DNA of 59,624 nucleotides from an uncultured Ectothiorhodospiraceae bacterium (GTDB lineage Bacteria > Pseudomonadota > Gammaproteobacteria > XJ16 > Halofilaceae), in contig CAJXKK010000017.1 in NCBI GenBank assembly GCA_913055615.1, positions 1-59,624 on the forward strand. Direction: 5' to 3'. Below, piece by piece: positions 18,199 to 26,142 of this stretch. Numbering within the stretch: the first letter of the stretch is position 1; every line of letters starts with the position of its first letter. The translations under genes and the position numbers were made by a program. The notes below the pieces were generated by a model. It was not told where the DNA came from, made no database searches, and saw nothing but the letters and a program-made list of their open reading frames with translations.

Positions 18199-19218
18199 CT
18201 ATTCTGTCGGGCTCGCGCCCGCCACCTGGTCGCGCGTCGGCGGTGCCATGAACTCGGGGCCGACGGGGTTGGCCACGGTAGTCGCCAGCACGCGGTCGAT
18301 CTCGGCGAGGGTGGACGCATCCAGTTCGATGTCGGCGATATCGGCGAGCGGGTCGAGCTGGTGGGGGTGGCGCGCGCCCCACAGGGCGATGCCGACGCCG
18401 GGCTTATTCAGGATCCACGCCAGGGCCAGATGGATGATGCGCTTGCCGAAGCGTTCGCGCGCGAGCGTATCCAGTTCATCGACCGCGGCCAGATACTGGC
18501 GGAAGCGGGGGGGCTGGAATTTGGGATCGAAGTGGCGCAGGTCATCGCCCTCGAAACGCGTGTCCTCCCCCATCCGTCCGGACAGGAGTCCCCGGCACAA
18601 CGCCCCGTAGGTCATGGTGGTCAGGCCATGCTTGCGCGCGTAGGGGAGCATGCCGTCCTCGATACCGCGTTCGAACAGGTTGTAGGGCGGCTGGACCACA
18701 TGGACCGGGGCGACCTCACGGAAGCGATCGAGCTGCTCCGTAGAGAAATTGGATACGCCGATGGCGCGGATGCGACCGGCGTCGTGCAGTCGCTTCATGG
18801 CGCCGGCGGTTTCCTCGATCGGCACCAGGGGATCCGGCCAGTGGACCTGGTAGATGTCGATGACGTCCGTCCGCAGTCGTCGCAGCGAGTCTTCCACTTC
18901 GCGTTCGATGCGCTCTGGACGCGCATCGCGGAACGGCCGGTCATCCCGCCAGTTGAGACCGGCTTTGGTCGCAATCAGTACGCGCTCGCGGCGGCCGCCC
19001 TCGGCCAGCGCCCGGCCAACGAGCTCTTCGCTCGTGCCCATGCCGTAGACCGGCGCCGTGTCGATCAGGCTGATGCCGCGATCGACCGCAGCCTGCACGG
19101 TGCGGATCGACTCGGCCTCGTCGGTACCGCCCCATAGCCAGCCGCCGATCGCCCAGGTCCCGAGGCCAATGCGGCTGCACTGCAGGTCCGTTCCGGAGAT
19201 GCTGGTTGTACCGATCAT
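18199..19218 (-). CDS. Aldo/keto reductase
   Basis: A 339-residue NADPH-dependent aldo/keto reductase. The catalytic tetrad is visible: Asp and Tyr in DTAPVYGMGTSEELVG, Lys in LIATKAGLNW and His in IYQVHWPDPLVP. The cofactor-proximal GVSNFS segment is also present. Subfamily and substrate cannot be fixed; the length suits the general-stress/YhdN-like group. The start at 19218 has GAGGG about 10 nt upstream, while the frame extending to 19383 runs over the divergent promoter region. It is divergent from ppsA and has its own FNR-type box on the minus strand. Confidence 0.9.
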   Translation of the reverse strand: MIGTTSISGTDLQCSRIGLGTWAIGGWLWGGTDEAESIRTVQAAVDRGISLIDTAPVYGMGTSEELVGRALAEGGRRERVLIATKAGLNWRDDRPFRDARPERIEREVEDSLRRLRTDVIDIYQVHWPDPLVPIEETAGAMKRLHDAGRIRAIGVSNFSTEQLDRFREVAPVHVVQPPYNLFERGIEDGMLPYARKHGLTTMTYGALCRGLLSGRMGEDTRFEGDDLRHFDPKFQPPRFRQYLAAVDELDTLARERFGKRIIHLALAWILNKPGVGIALWGARHPHQLDPLADIADIELDASTLAEIDRVLATTVANPVGPEFMAPPTRDQVAGASPTE

Positions 19219-19284
19219 GATTGTCCGCCCTCGATTACCGGATACCCCGAGCCGTCCGCTCGTGCGGGCAGTGCCTGAGTGGTG

Positions 19285-19326
19285 ATTCAAACGCCGCCGG
19301 GCACTTGAGTCCATGACCGTAATCAA
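19285..19326 (-). promoter_or_regulatory. FNR-type box and -10 for the aldo/keto reductase
   Basis: Read on the minus strand, the box at 19313-19326 is TTGATTACGGTCAT, one mismatch to TTGAY-N4-RTCAA. TTGAAT at 19285-19290 (minus) lies exactly where a class II -10 would be. The gene starts at 19218. Confidence 0.5.
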
Positions 19327-19369
19327 CGACGCGACCGGTCGCCGGCGTGAGTTGCCGGCGGCCCGAAAC

Positions 19370-19411
19370 GTGACCTGAGTCAAGGAGGCCGCGGGAGCGC
19401 GCGCCTACCAT
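19370..19411 (+). promoter_or_regulatory. FNR-type box and -10 for ppsA
   Basis: GTGACCTGAGTCAA (19370-19383) has one mismatch to TTGAY-N4-RTCAA. TACCAT at 19406-19411 is exactly at the expected -12 to -7 position. The predicted transcript start (about 19418) falls before the ATG at 19447 and so argues against the in-frame start at 19423. Confidence 0.6.
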
Positions 19412-19446
19412 GATTCTGCCCGATGATCGGCTGGAGGCTGGAAATC

Positions 19447-21846
19447 ATGAACGTGGCCGAGTATGTGCGCTCGCTGGACAGCCTGGGAGCCGGAGATGTC
19501 AGCGTGGTCGGCGGCAAGAATGCTTCCCTTGGCGAGATGATCCAGCATCTCGGGGGCGCGGGTGTGCGCGTGCCGCAGGGGTTCGCCACTACCGCCGACG
19601 CCTACCGGGAGTTCATCGAGGCCGGTGATCTGAGTAACCGCCTGCGCACGGAACTCGAACGGCGCGCGGCAGGGGAGCAGAGCCTCGCGGCCACCGGCAT
19701 GCACATCCGGCAACTGTTTCTGGAAACCGATCTTCCGGCCGGGCTCGCGCGCGCGATCGGCGAGGCATACGCCGCACTGGGGCGGGACCTTGGCCGCGAG
19801 GACCCCGATGTGGCCGTGCGCTCCAGCGCCACGGCCGAGGATCTGCCGCAGGCGAGTTTCGCCGGCCAGCAGGAGACCTTTCTCAACGTCCGCGGCTTCG
19901 ATTCGCTGCTGGACGCGTGTCGGCGTTGTTATGCGTCGTTGTTCACGGACCGCGCCATCAGTTACCGGGAAGAGAACGGTTTTGACCATTTCGAGGTTGC
20001 GCTGTCGATCGGCGTCCAGCGTATGGTCCGCTCCGATCAGGCCGGGTCCGGGGTCATGTTCTCGATCGATACCGAAACCGGCTTCCCGCGCGCCGTGCTG
20101 ATCAATGCGGCCTGGGGTCTGGGTGAGACCGTCGTGCAGGGCACCGTCGATCCGGACGAATACATGGTCTTCAAGCCGTTGCTCGAACAGGGCGGCTATC
20201 GGCCGATCATCGAGAAATCCGCGGGACGCAAGGGACGCAAAATGATCTACGCGGGTGACGGGGGAGGGGCCACCGAACTGGTGGATACCTCGGTGGACGA
20301 GCGCGACGCGTACGTGCTCGATGGCGACGAGATCCTCCAGCTCGCCCGCTGGGCCGTGGCCGTCGAGCGGCACTACGGCATCGCCATGGACATGGAGTGG
20401 GCCCGCGACGGCGCCACGGGCGAACTCTTCATCGTACAGGCGCGCCCCGAGACCGTGCAGTCCCGCCGGGAAGCGAGCATGCTCAACAGCTACCGCCTGC
20501 TGGAGCAGGGCGAACCCCTGGCGCGCGGGCACAGCATCGGCGATGCCGTCGCCGCCGGCGCCGTCTGCCGGCTCGAGAGCCCCGAAGAAATCGAGCGCTT
20601 CGTCGACGGCGCGGTGCTCGTGACCGGCATGACCGATCCGGACTGGGTGCCGATCATGAAGCGCGCCGCCGCGATCGTGACCGACCACGGCGGGCGCACC
20701 TCGCATGCGGCGATCGTGAGTCGGGAACTCGGGCTGCCGGCGATCGTGGGCACGGGCAACGGGAGCGAGGTGCTGGAAGACGGATGCGAGGTCACCGTGT
20801 CCTGCGCCGAAGGAGACGAGGGGGTGGTGTACGCCGGCCGGCTCGGTTTCGAGGTGAATGAACTGTCGCTGGACGATATCCCGGATACGCGTACCGCCAT
20901 CATGCTCAACCTGGCGAATCCGGCGGCCGCCCAGCGCTGGTGGCGGCTGCCGGCGCGCGGCGTGGGCCTGGCCCGCATGGAATTCATCATCAACAACCAC
21001 ATCAGGATCCATCCGATGGCCCTGGTGCGGTGGCCCGATATCGATGACGAAGATGCGCGCGGGGAAATCGACGCTTTGACCCGCGGCTACGAGGACAAGA
21101 CCCGCTACTTCGTCGACAGGCTGGCACTGGGCATCGGGCGCATCGCGGCCTCGTTCTGGCCGGAACCGGTGATCGTGCGCACCAGCGACTTCAAGACCAA
21201 CGAATACGCCCAGCTCATCGGCGGCCATGCGTTCGAGCCGCGGGAACAGAATCCGATGCTCGGCTGGCGCGGCGCGAGCCGCTATTACGATCCCGACTAC
21301 CGCGAGGGATTCGCTCTCGAATGCCACGCCCTGCACAAGGTGCGCAGCGAGCTGGGATTCACCAACGTGGTCGTCATGATCCCGTTCTGCCGCACGCCGG
21401 AGGAGGCGGACAGCGTACTCGAGGTCATGGCCGATAATGGGCTCGAGCGCGGCGCCGACGGGCTCGAGGTCTATGTGATGGCCGAGCTGCCTTCGAACGT
21501 AGCGGAGGCCGACGAATTCGCCGCGCGGTTCGACGGTTTCTCCATCGGCAGCAACGATCTTACCCAGCTCGTGCTCGGCGTCGACCGGGACTCGGATCGC
21601 CTGGCGCGCCTGTTCAACGAGCGCCAGCCCGCGGTAACGCGCACGATCGGCCAGATGATCGCGGCCGCGCGCACGCACGGCCGCAAAATCGGACTCTGCG
21701 GCCAGGCACCGAGTGACCACCCCGCATTCGCGCGGCTGCTGGTCGACGCCGGCATTGACTCGATCTCGGTCAATCCCGACAGTTTCATGGCCGTCAAGGA
21801 ACATGTCGCGGCGGCCGAGCGCGGCGACGCGGCCGGCGATGAATGA
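19447..21846 (+). CDS. ppsA: Phosphoenolpyruvate synthase
   Basis: A 799-residue PEP synthase. The N-terminal ATP/pyruvate-binding domain has GGKNASLGEMI and VAVRSSATAEDLP. The swivelling phosphohistidine domain has TDHGGRTSHAAIVSRELG (His420), and the C-terminal TIM barrel ends with the acid/base cysteine in GLCGQAPSDHP. It converts pyruvate and ATP to PEP, AMP and phosphate. A GGAGG lies 9 nt upstream of the start. It is divergent from the aldo/keto reductase, with a dedicated FNR-type promoter, and is followed 89 bp later by a universal stress protein. Low-oxygen control of PpsA suggests recovery of PEP from fermentative or storage-derived pyruvate. Confidence 0.96.
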   Translation: MNVAEYVRSLDSLGAGDVSVVGGKNASLGEMIQHLGGAGVRVPQGFATTADAYREFIEAGDLSNRLRTELERRAAGEQSLAATGMHIRQLFLETDLPAGLARAIGEAYAALGRDLGREDPDVAVRSSATAEDLPQASFAGQQETFLNVRGFDSLLDACRRCYASLFTDRAISYREENGFDHFEVALSIGVQRMVRSDQAGSGVMFSIDTETGFPRAVLINAAWGLGETVVQGTVDPDEYMVFKPLLEQGGYRPIIEKSAGRKGRKMIYAGDGGGATELVDTSVDERDAYVLDGDEILQLARWAVAVERHYGIAMDMEWARDGATGELFIVQARPETVQSRREASMLNSYRLLEQGEPLARGHSIGDAVAAGAVCRLESPEEIERFVDGAVLVTGMTDPDWVPIMKRAAAIVTDHGGRTSHAAIVSRELGLPAIVGTGNGSEVLEDGCEVTVSCAEGDEGVVYAGRLGFEVNELSLDDIPDTRTAIMLNLANPAAAQRWWRLPARGVGLARMEFIINNHIRIHPMALVRWPDIDDEDARGEIDALTRGYEDKTRYFVDRLALGIGRIAASFWPEPVIVRTSDFKTNEYAQLIGGHAFEPREQNPMLGWRGASRYYDPDYREGFALECHALHKVRSELGFTNVVVMIPFCRTPEEADSVLEVMADNGLERGADGLEVYVMAELPSNVAEADEFAARFDGFSIGSNDLTQLVLGVDRDSDRLARLFNERQPAVTRTIGQMIAAARTHGRKIGLCGQAPSDHPAFARLLVDAGIDSISVNPDSFMAVKEHVAAAERGDAAGDE

Positions 21847-21935
21847 GCCACGAGCGGCGCGCGGTCCCGTCCGGGACGGTGAGCTGATGCAAATGGCCGT
21901 GTAGGCGGCGAATTCGGATCCTGCTGGAGGTAACC

Positions 21936-22457
21936 ATGATGCAACGTATATTGATCGCGACCGATGGTTCGGAGAATGCCCGGCGTGCGGAGGCACTGGG
22001 CAGCCGGATTGCGTCGTGTTTCGGCGCTCAGGTATTGCTCGCGCATGTGCAGGCCGAAGAGCTGAGTGAAAGCGACGTCCGGGGAATGGCGCAAATGTGG
22101 CAACAGGTTGGACCCCAGCCATTCGGGGTTCTGCACATGGACGACCTCGTCCAGCATGTGGGAAGCACGCCCGGTCGCCAGCATGTCGACACACGGGACA
22201 AGGCATTGCAGGAGATCGGCAAGCATATCCTGGAGAAGGCCAGCGAGACGGCCCGGGAGGCCGGCGTCGAGGAGGTCGAGACGCGGCTGCTCCACGGCGA
22301 TCCCGCCACGACCCTTATCGAACTGGCGGACCTGGAGGGCGTCGACCTCGTGGTGATGGGCTCACGCGGCATGGGCCGGGTCGAAGGTGTCTTGCTGGGC
22401 AGTGTTTCGCAGAAGGTTTCGACCCGAATCACGGCGAGTTGTCTGCATGTGCGATGA
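21936..22457 (+). CDS. Universal stress protein, UspA family
   Basis: A 173-residue single-domain USP. It opens with the beta-strand RILIATDGSENA (Asp for nucleotide binding) and ends with the ATP-type motif GSRGMGRVEGVLLGSVSQKV, which matches Gx2Gx9G(S/T), then ASCLHVR. It should therefore be an ATP-binding USP, the class prominent in hypoxia and dormancy responses. A middle insertion of about 40 residues rich in Gln and His (QQVGPQPFGVLHMDD) makes it longer than the usual 140-150 residues. A GGAGG about 7 nt upstream supports the start; it is probably cotranscribed with ppsA. Confidence 0.92.
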   Translation: MMQRILIATDGSENARRAEALGSRIASCFGAQVLLAHVQAEELSESDVRGMAQMWQQVGPQPFGVLHMDDLVQHVGSTPGRQHVDTRDKALQEIGKHILEKASETAREAGVEEVETRLLHGDPATTLIELADLEGVDLVVMGSRGMGRVEGVLLGSVSQKVSTRITASCLHVR

Positions 22458-22469
22458 ACGGGGCGTGTC

Positions 22470-24320
22470 TCAATCGCCTTCGCGTTCCAGGCTGCAGCAG
22501 TGGCGGTCGGGCGGTTCGGACTCGTCCTCGAGGATGGCGCCGGTGACCGCGTTGGGCCGGAACGCGGTACAGCCTTTCAGTCCGAGTTCGCGGGCGTGGC
22601 GAAACACGGACCGGAAGGAAGCGAAGGTCGTATCCGCCGGCATGTTGATGGTCTTCGAGATGGAACTGTCGACGTATGGCTGCAGGGCGGCCTGCATCCG
22701 CAGGTGGGCATCCGCGTCGAGTTCGTGCGCGGTGACGAAGGCGTCTGGCAACGCGGCGTCGCCATGTTGCTCACGGAAGGCGCGCAAGGCGTAATCGATG
22801 ACCTCGTGTTGTCCGTAGTTGCCGCTCGCGTCCAGGATGTGGCGCCAATGGCGGAAGGCGTAGACTGGCTCGATCCCGTTCGATATCACGTTGGCCAGCA
22901 GGCTTATCGTGCCGCTCGGCGCGACCGCGGTCAGGTGGCTGTTGCGGACGCCGCAGGTGGAGATGCCCGCCTGGATGTCCTGTGGCAGTGAGCGGATAAA
23001 AGCGCTCTCCAGGTAAGCCTCGCGGTCGAACAGTGGGAACGATCCCTTGTCCCCGGCCAGCTGGATCGACGCGCGGTAGGCGGCGTGGCAGACCGTGCGC
23101 ATCGCCGTGGCCGCCCGGTCACGCGCTGCCGGCGACCCGTAATGCAGCCCGAGCATGATCAGGGCGTCGGCGAGCCCGGTGATCCCGAGGCCGAGCCGGC
23201 GCCGCGACTGCTCGACTTCCGCCTGCTCGGCGAGCGGGAACCGGGTGGCGTCGATGACGTTGTCGAGCAGATGCACGGCGGTGCCGGCGGCCCGCGCGAT
23301 GGCGTCAAGATCGAGGCGGGCATGGGCGCTGAACGGCGCCTCCACAAACCGCGTGAGATTGATCGACCCCAGGTTGCAGGCGCCGTAAGGGGGCAGTGGC
23401 ACCTCGCCACAGGGATTAGTCGCGCTGATGGTCTCACAGTAATGCAGGTTGTTGGTCTCATTGATGCGATCAACGAACAACACGCCCGGTTCCGCATGGT
23501 CGTAGGCTTCGCGCGTGATCAGGTCCCAGAGTTCGCGGGCCGGTATCGTGCGCAGAACGCGACAGGGTACAACGCCGTGCCGACCGGGCCACCTGCGCAG
23601 CACCGTGGGCCCGTTCCCCCCGGGGGACCCGTCTATCGTGTCGGCCGGAAACACCAGTGGCCACTTGAGATCGGCATCGACCGCCCGGAGGAAGGCGTCG
23701 CTCACCTGGACCGAGAGGTTGAAGCGCTGCAGGGCGCCGGGTTGCCGCTTGGCGGTGACGAATTCCTCAATGTCCGGGTGGTCGCAGCGCAGGGTGGCCA
23801 TCATGGCGCCGCGCCGCGCACCCGTCGAGAGCACCGACCCGCACATCGCGTCCCAGATACGCATGAACGAAGGGGTGCCGGAGGCGATCATCCCGGTGCG
23901 GCGAGCGACCGTACCGCGCGGGCGCAGCGTCGAGAAATCATAGCCGAGGCCGCCGCCCTGCTGCATGGTCAGCGCGCCTTCACGTAAAGCCTCGAAGATC
24001 CCGTTCATGGAGTCTTCGATAAGCCCCATGACAAAGCAGTTGAACAGCGTCACCTGGTCCTGTGTGCCGGCCCCGGCGAGAATGCGCCCGCCGGGCAGGA
24101 AACGGAAGTCGCGCAGTACGTCCAGGAACTGCTCGCGCAGCTCGGCAGCGCGGGCGGGCTCAACCGCGGCCGTCGCCGTCGCCACCCGATTCCAGGTGGC
24201 GTCGATGTCCGGCTCCAGCGGCAGCCCGCCACTGCGCCAGCGGTAACGGGTGTCCCAGATGTGACGCGCCAGCGGCTCCCGGAGCGGCTCGGTCATATCG
24301 GTATCGGCGCCGGTGCTCAT
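22470..24320 (-). CDS. Adenosylcobalamin-dependent (class II) ribonucleotide reductase
   Basis: A 616-residue class II RNR. The first redox cysteine is in LFNCFVMG, the catalytic trio in NPCGEVPLPPYGACNLGS (Asn302, Cys304, Glu306) with its partner Cys in GACNLGS, and the substrate phosphate loop in TAVAPSGTISLLA. The C-terminus carries a Cys-Cys pair (HCCSLE) that may act as the swinging reductant. There is no N-terminal ATP cone. Class II enzymes work with or without oxygen, so the gene suits micro-oxic survival; NrdZ (Rv0570) is the DosR-controlled counterpart. The start overlaps the DUF2267 stop by 4 bases. Confidence 0.94.
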   Translation of the reverse strand: MSTGADTDMTEPLREPLARHIWDTRYRWRSGGLPLEPDIDATWNRVATATAAVEPARAAELREQFLDVLRDFRFLPGGRILAGAGTQDQVTLFNCFVMGLIEDSMNGIFEALREGALTMQQGGGLGYDFSTLRPRGTVARRTGMIASGTPSFMRIWDAMCGSVLSTGARRGAMMATLRCDHPDIEEFVTAKRQPGALQRFNLSVQVSDAFLRAVDADLKWPLVFPADTIDGSPGGNGPTVLRRWPGRHGVVPCRVLRTIPARELWDLITREAYDHAEPGVLFVDRINETNNLHYCETISATNPCGEVPLPPYGACNLGSINLTRFVEAPFSAHARLDLDAIARAAGTAVHLLDNVIDATRFPLAEQAEVEQSRRRLGLGITGLADALIMLGLHYGSPAARDRAATAMRTVCHAAYRASIQLAGDKGSFPLFDREAYLESAFIRSLPQDIQAGISTCGVRNSHLTAVAPSGTISLLANVISNGIEPVYAFRHWRHILDASGNYGQHEVIDYALRAFREQHGDAALPDAFVTAHELDADAHLRMQAALQPYVDSSISKTINMPADTTFASFRSVFRHARELGLKGCTAFRPNAVTGAILEDESEPPDRHCCSLEREGD

Positions 24321-24703
24321 TCCTGCGGGGGCTCCAGGGGGCTGAGGCGCTCATGCAGCAGCGCCGCCGTGGCGCGCGCGGCAACGACCGGATCGACCCC
24401 GCTGTCCCCGGGGATGCCCTCGCAGACGCGGGCGATGAACGTCTGCGGGCGGCTGCCGTTTCCCTTGAAGCCATCGCCTTGCCAGGCCTCGTAGTAGACG
24501 CCGCGCAGCGCCATGGGCAGACGTGCACCCAGGCGTGCGGCGTCTTCCGGTTCGAAGCGATCGCGGAGTGCGTGCAGCGTGGCCCGCAAAGCGAGATAGG
24601 CGACCTGTCGGTCCTCCGTTCCGAGGTAGTGCATCATCGATCGCAGCCAGACTTCGGACTCTTGCACTCCCGCGTCGAACGGCCCCGCATGAAACCCGTT
24701 CAT
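24317..24703 (-). CDS. DUF2267 family protein
   Basis: A 128-residue helical protein. The family is recognisable from LALRATLHALRDRFEPEDAARLGARLP followed by MALRGVYYEAW. DUF2267 proteins have no settled function and often occur next to stress genes. The start at 24703 has GGAGGG about 8 nt upstream; the longer frame to 24790 overlaps the intergenic region. It is translationally coupled to the class II RNR (ATGA overlap) and lies 47 bp after the GYD-domain gene, so the three genes probably form one operon behind the box at 25132. Confidence 0.85.
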   Translation of the reverse strand: MNGFHAGPFDAGVQESEVWLRSMMHYLGTEDRQVAYLALRATLHALRDRFEPEDAARLGARLPMALRGVYYEAWQGDGFKGNGSRPQTFIARVCEGIPGDSGVDPVVAARATAALLHERLSPLEPPQE

Positions 24704-24750
24704 GGCTTGGTCCCTCCTCGCTGCACTGATGCCTCGTGTGGTTTCCGCGA

Positions 24751-25050
24751 TCAGGCGAGACCGCGGATTTCCTCCTTGAATTCGGACCATTGGGTTGCCG
24801 GCCAGATCTCCGTGTGCGCGTGGCCGAACGAGCGGACAATCATGGCCACTTTCTGCGCCGTCACCATATCCGGCGCTTCAAAGAGGTCAAGATAGTCATA
24901 GGGACCGATCACGGCGAGGTTTTCGCGCCAGTTCACCTCCGGGCAATGCAGTTCGATCTGGCGCATAGCCGCTTTCTCCAGCTCCTCCAGGTCTTTTGGC
25001 GCGGATACCGCCGCGTTGTCGATGTGCGTCACCATCACGAATGTGGGCAT
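24751..25050 (-). CDS. GYD/ferredoxin-like fold small protein
   Basis: A 99-residue protein with the beta-alpha-beta pattern of GYD-domain proteins: PTFVMVTHIDN, the helix DLEELEKAAMRQIEL, and VIGPYDYLDLFEAPDMVTAQKVAMIVRSFGHAHTEIWPA. In this family the characteristic GxYD turn is here GPYDYLD. Function is unknown; the fold suggests a dimeric small-molecule or effector-binding protein. GGGAG lies 9 nt upstream of the ATG at 25050. It is the first gene of the GYD-DUF2267-RNR operon. Confidence 0.78.
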   Translation of the reverse strand: MPTFVMVTHIDNAAVSAPKDLEELEKAAMRQIELHCPEVNWRENLAVIGPYDYLDLFEAPDMVTAQKVAMIVRSFGHAHTEIWPATQWSEFKEEIRGLA

Positions 25051-25131
25051 GTCGATAGGCTCCCGGCCGGGATCATTCGACCCCATGGCTTTTACCGGCT
25101 TCCAGCGTGCCAGAGGTCGTCATGGACCAGC

Positions 25132-25145
25132 ATGATCATGGTCAA
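25132..25145 (-). promoter_or_regulatory. FNR-type box upstream of the GYD/DUF2267/RNR operon
   Basis: On the minus strand the site reads TTGACCATGATCAT, one mismatch to TTGAY-N4-RTCAA. A class II -10 would fall at 25104-25109, where the minus strand has CACGCT (weak). It is the minus-strand element in the 335-bp gap 25051-25385; the other known element there is the hsp20 box. Confidence 0.5.
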
Positions 25146-25268
25146 TATTCGCTGCGGGAATGTTCTGGTCTTTCAGATCGGCAGGCCAAAGCCGCGTGTC
25201 CGCGTGGATCGGCCGCATGAGGTGAAAACACGGCCATGATTCAGGCGGGCGGTGTATGGGGCGGATTG

Positions 25269-25311
25269 TTGATGCACGTCAACGAACTCCCGGTGGATCG
25301 CGTCGCAGACT
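25269..25311 (+). promoter_or_regulatory. FNR-type box for the first hsp20
   Basis: TTGATGCACGTCAA (25269-25282) is a full match to TTGAY-N4-RTCAA. CAGACT at 25306-25311 is the -10 candidate. The box ends 104 nt before the hsp20 ATG (25386), the same distance as at the second hsp20 locus, and both promoters share GCAGACTG. Confidence 0.6.
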
Positions 25312-25385
25312 GATGCCGCGTTCCCGGGTCCCGTCACTCGGGCCGGGGCGCCCCCGAAGGCAATGTCCAGATAGAGGTGCACGTA

Positions 25386-25937
25386 ATGAGTGAACAGAGA
25401 GCAAATACCGGAGAGCACGACATCCCGGTCCAGGGGGGCGGCAGCAAGGGCGCGCTCCGCGGTAGCGAAAACCGGACGCCCGACCGCCCGGAGCGTCGCC
25501 GCCCGGCTGGCCCTGGTCCACGCTTCGGGCCGCTCGTGCCTGCAGGCTTGTCCCCGGAATGGGACCCGTTCGCCGCGCTCGAATGGCCGTCGCTGCCCGC
25601 TGCCGAACTGGATTTCGGTCGCGCGGACCTGAGCAAAACCGACGAAGGCTATGAACTGCAGATCGATCTGCCGGGCATGAAAAAGGACGACATCAAGGTC
25701 GACCTGTCCGATGGCGTGCTCACGGTCTCGGGGGAGCGCAGTGATGAACGCGAGGACGAGCGCAAAGGGTACTACCTGAGCGAACGCTCCTTCGGACGCA
25801 TACAGCGCAGCTTCCGCGTTCCCGCCAGCGTCAAGAGCGAGGATATCAAGGCGCGGTTCAGGGACGGTGTCCTGACCCTCAGTATGCCGAGGACCGAAGA
25901 AGCCCGGAAAAACCAGCGCTCGATCGAGATCGAATAG
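25386..25937 (+). CDS. Hsp20/alpha-crystallin small heat-shock protein (copy A)
   Basis: A 183-residue small heat-shock protein. The variable N-terminal arm (about 1-75) is rich in Gly, Arg and Pro. The alpha-crystallin domain runs from ADLSKTDEGYELQIDLPGMKKDDIKV through VLTVSGERSDER and FRVPASVKSEDIKARFRDGVLTLSMPR. The tail SIEIE contains the IxI/V-type oligomer contact. It acts as an ATP-independent holdase in the cytoplasm. The second copy at 29765-30316 has the same length and most of the same residues from EWDP onward. AGAGGT about 7 nt upstream supports the ATG at 25386 over a GTG three codons earlier. Confidence 0.94.
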   Translation: MSEQRANTGEHDIPVQGGGSKGALRGSENRTPDRPERRRPAGPGPRFGPLVPAGLSPEWDPFAALEWPSLPAAELDFGRADLSKTDEGYELQIDLPGMKKDDIKVDLSDGVLTVSGERSDEREDERKGYYLSERSFGRIQRSFRVPASVKSEDIKARFRDGVLTLSMPRTEEARKNQRSIEIE

Positions 25938-25958
25938 GACTCGACCGGGAACCGGGGT

Positions 25959-26061
25959 CACGGCAGACGGCCACGGCAGACGGCCACGGAAGCCGGGTCG
26001 TTATGCCCCGAACGGCGATGGCCGCCCGTGCCCGTCGCGGCGTGCGACGGGCACGGCCATC
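25959..26061. repeat. 13-bp direct repeat and long hairpin after hsp20 copy A
   Basis: CACGGCAGACGGC occurs twice in tandem (25959-25971, 25972-25984) with a partial third copy. A GC-rich hairpin follows: arms begin GATGGCC at 26017 and end GGCCATC at 26061, and the inner stem is CGTGCCCGTCGC against GCGACGGGCACG. It probably terminates hsp20 transcription against the converging hydrolase gene. A related stem (GGCCGTCGC against GCGACGGGCC, 30411-30434) lies beyond hsp20 copy B. Confidence 0.55.
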
Positions 26062-26142
26062 ACACGGATCAGGCGTCCGCGCCCGGCGAGCGCGGAAACG
26101 GAGATGCGCCCGGTATGCCGGGCTCGTCGGACACCGTTTCCG

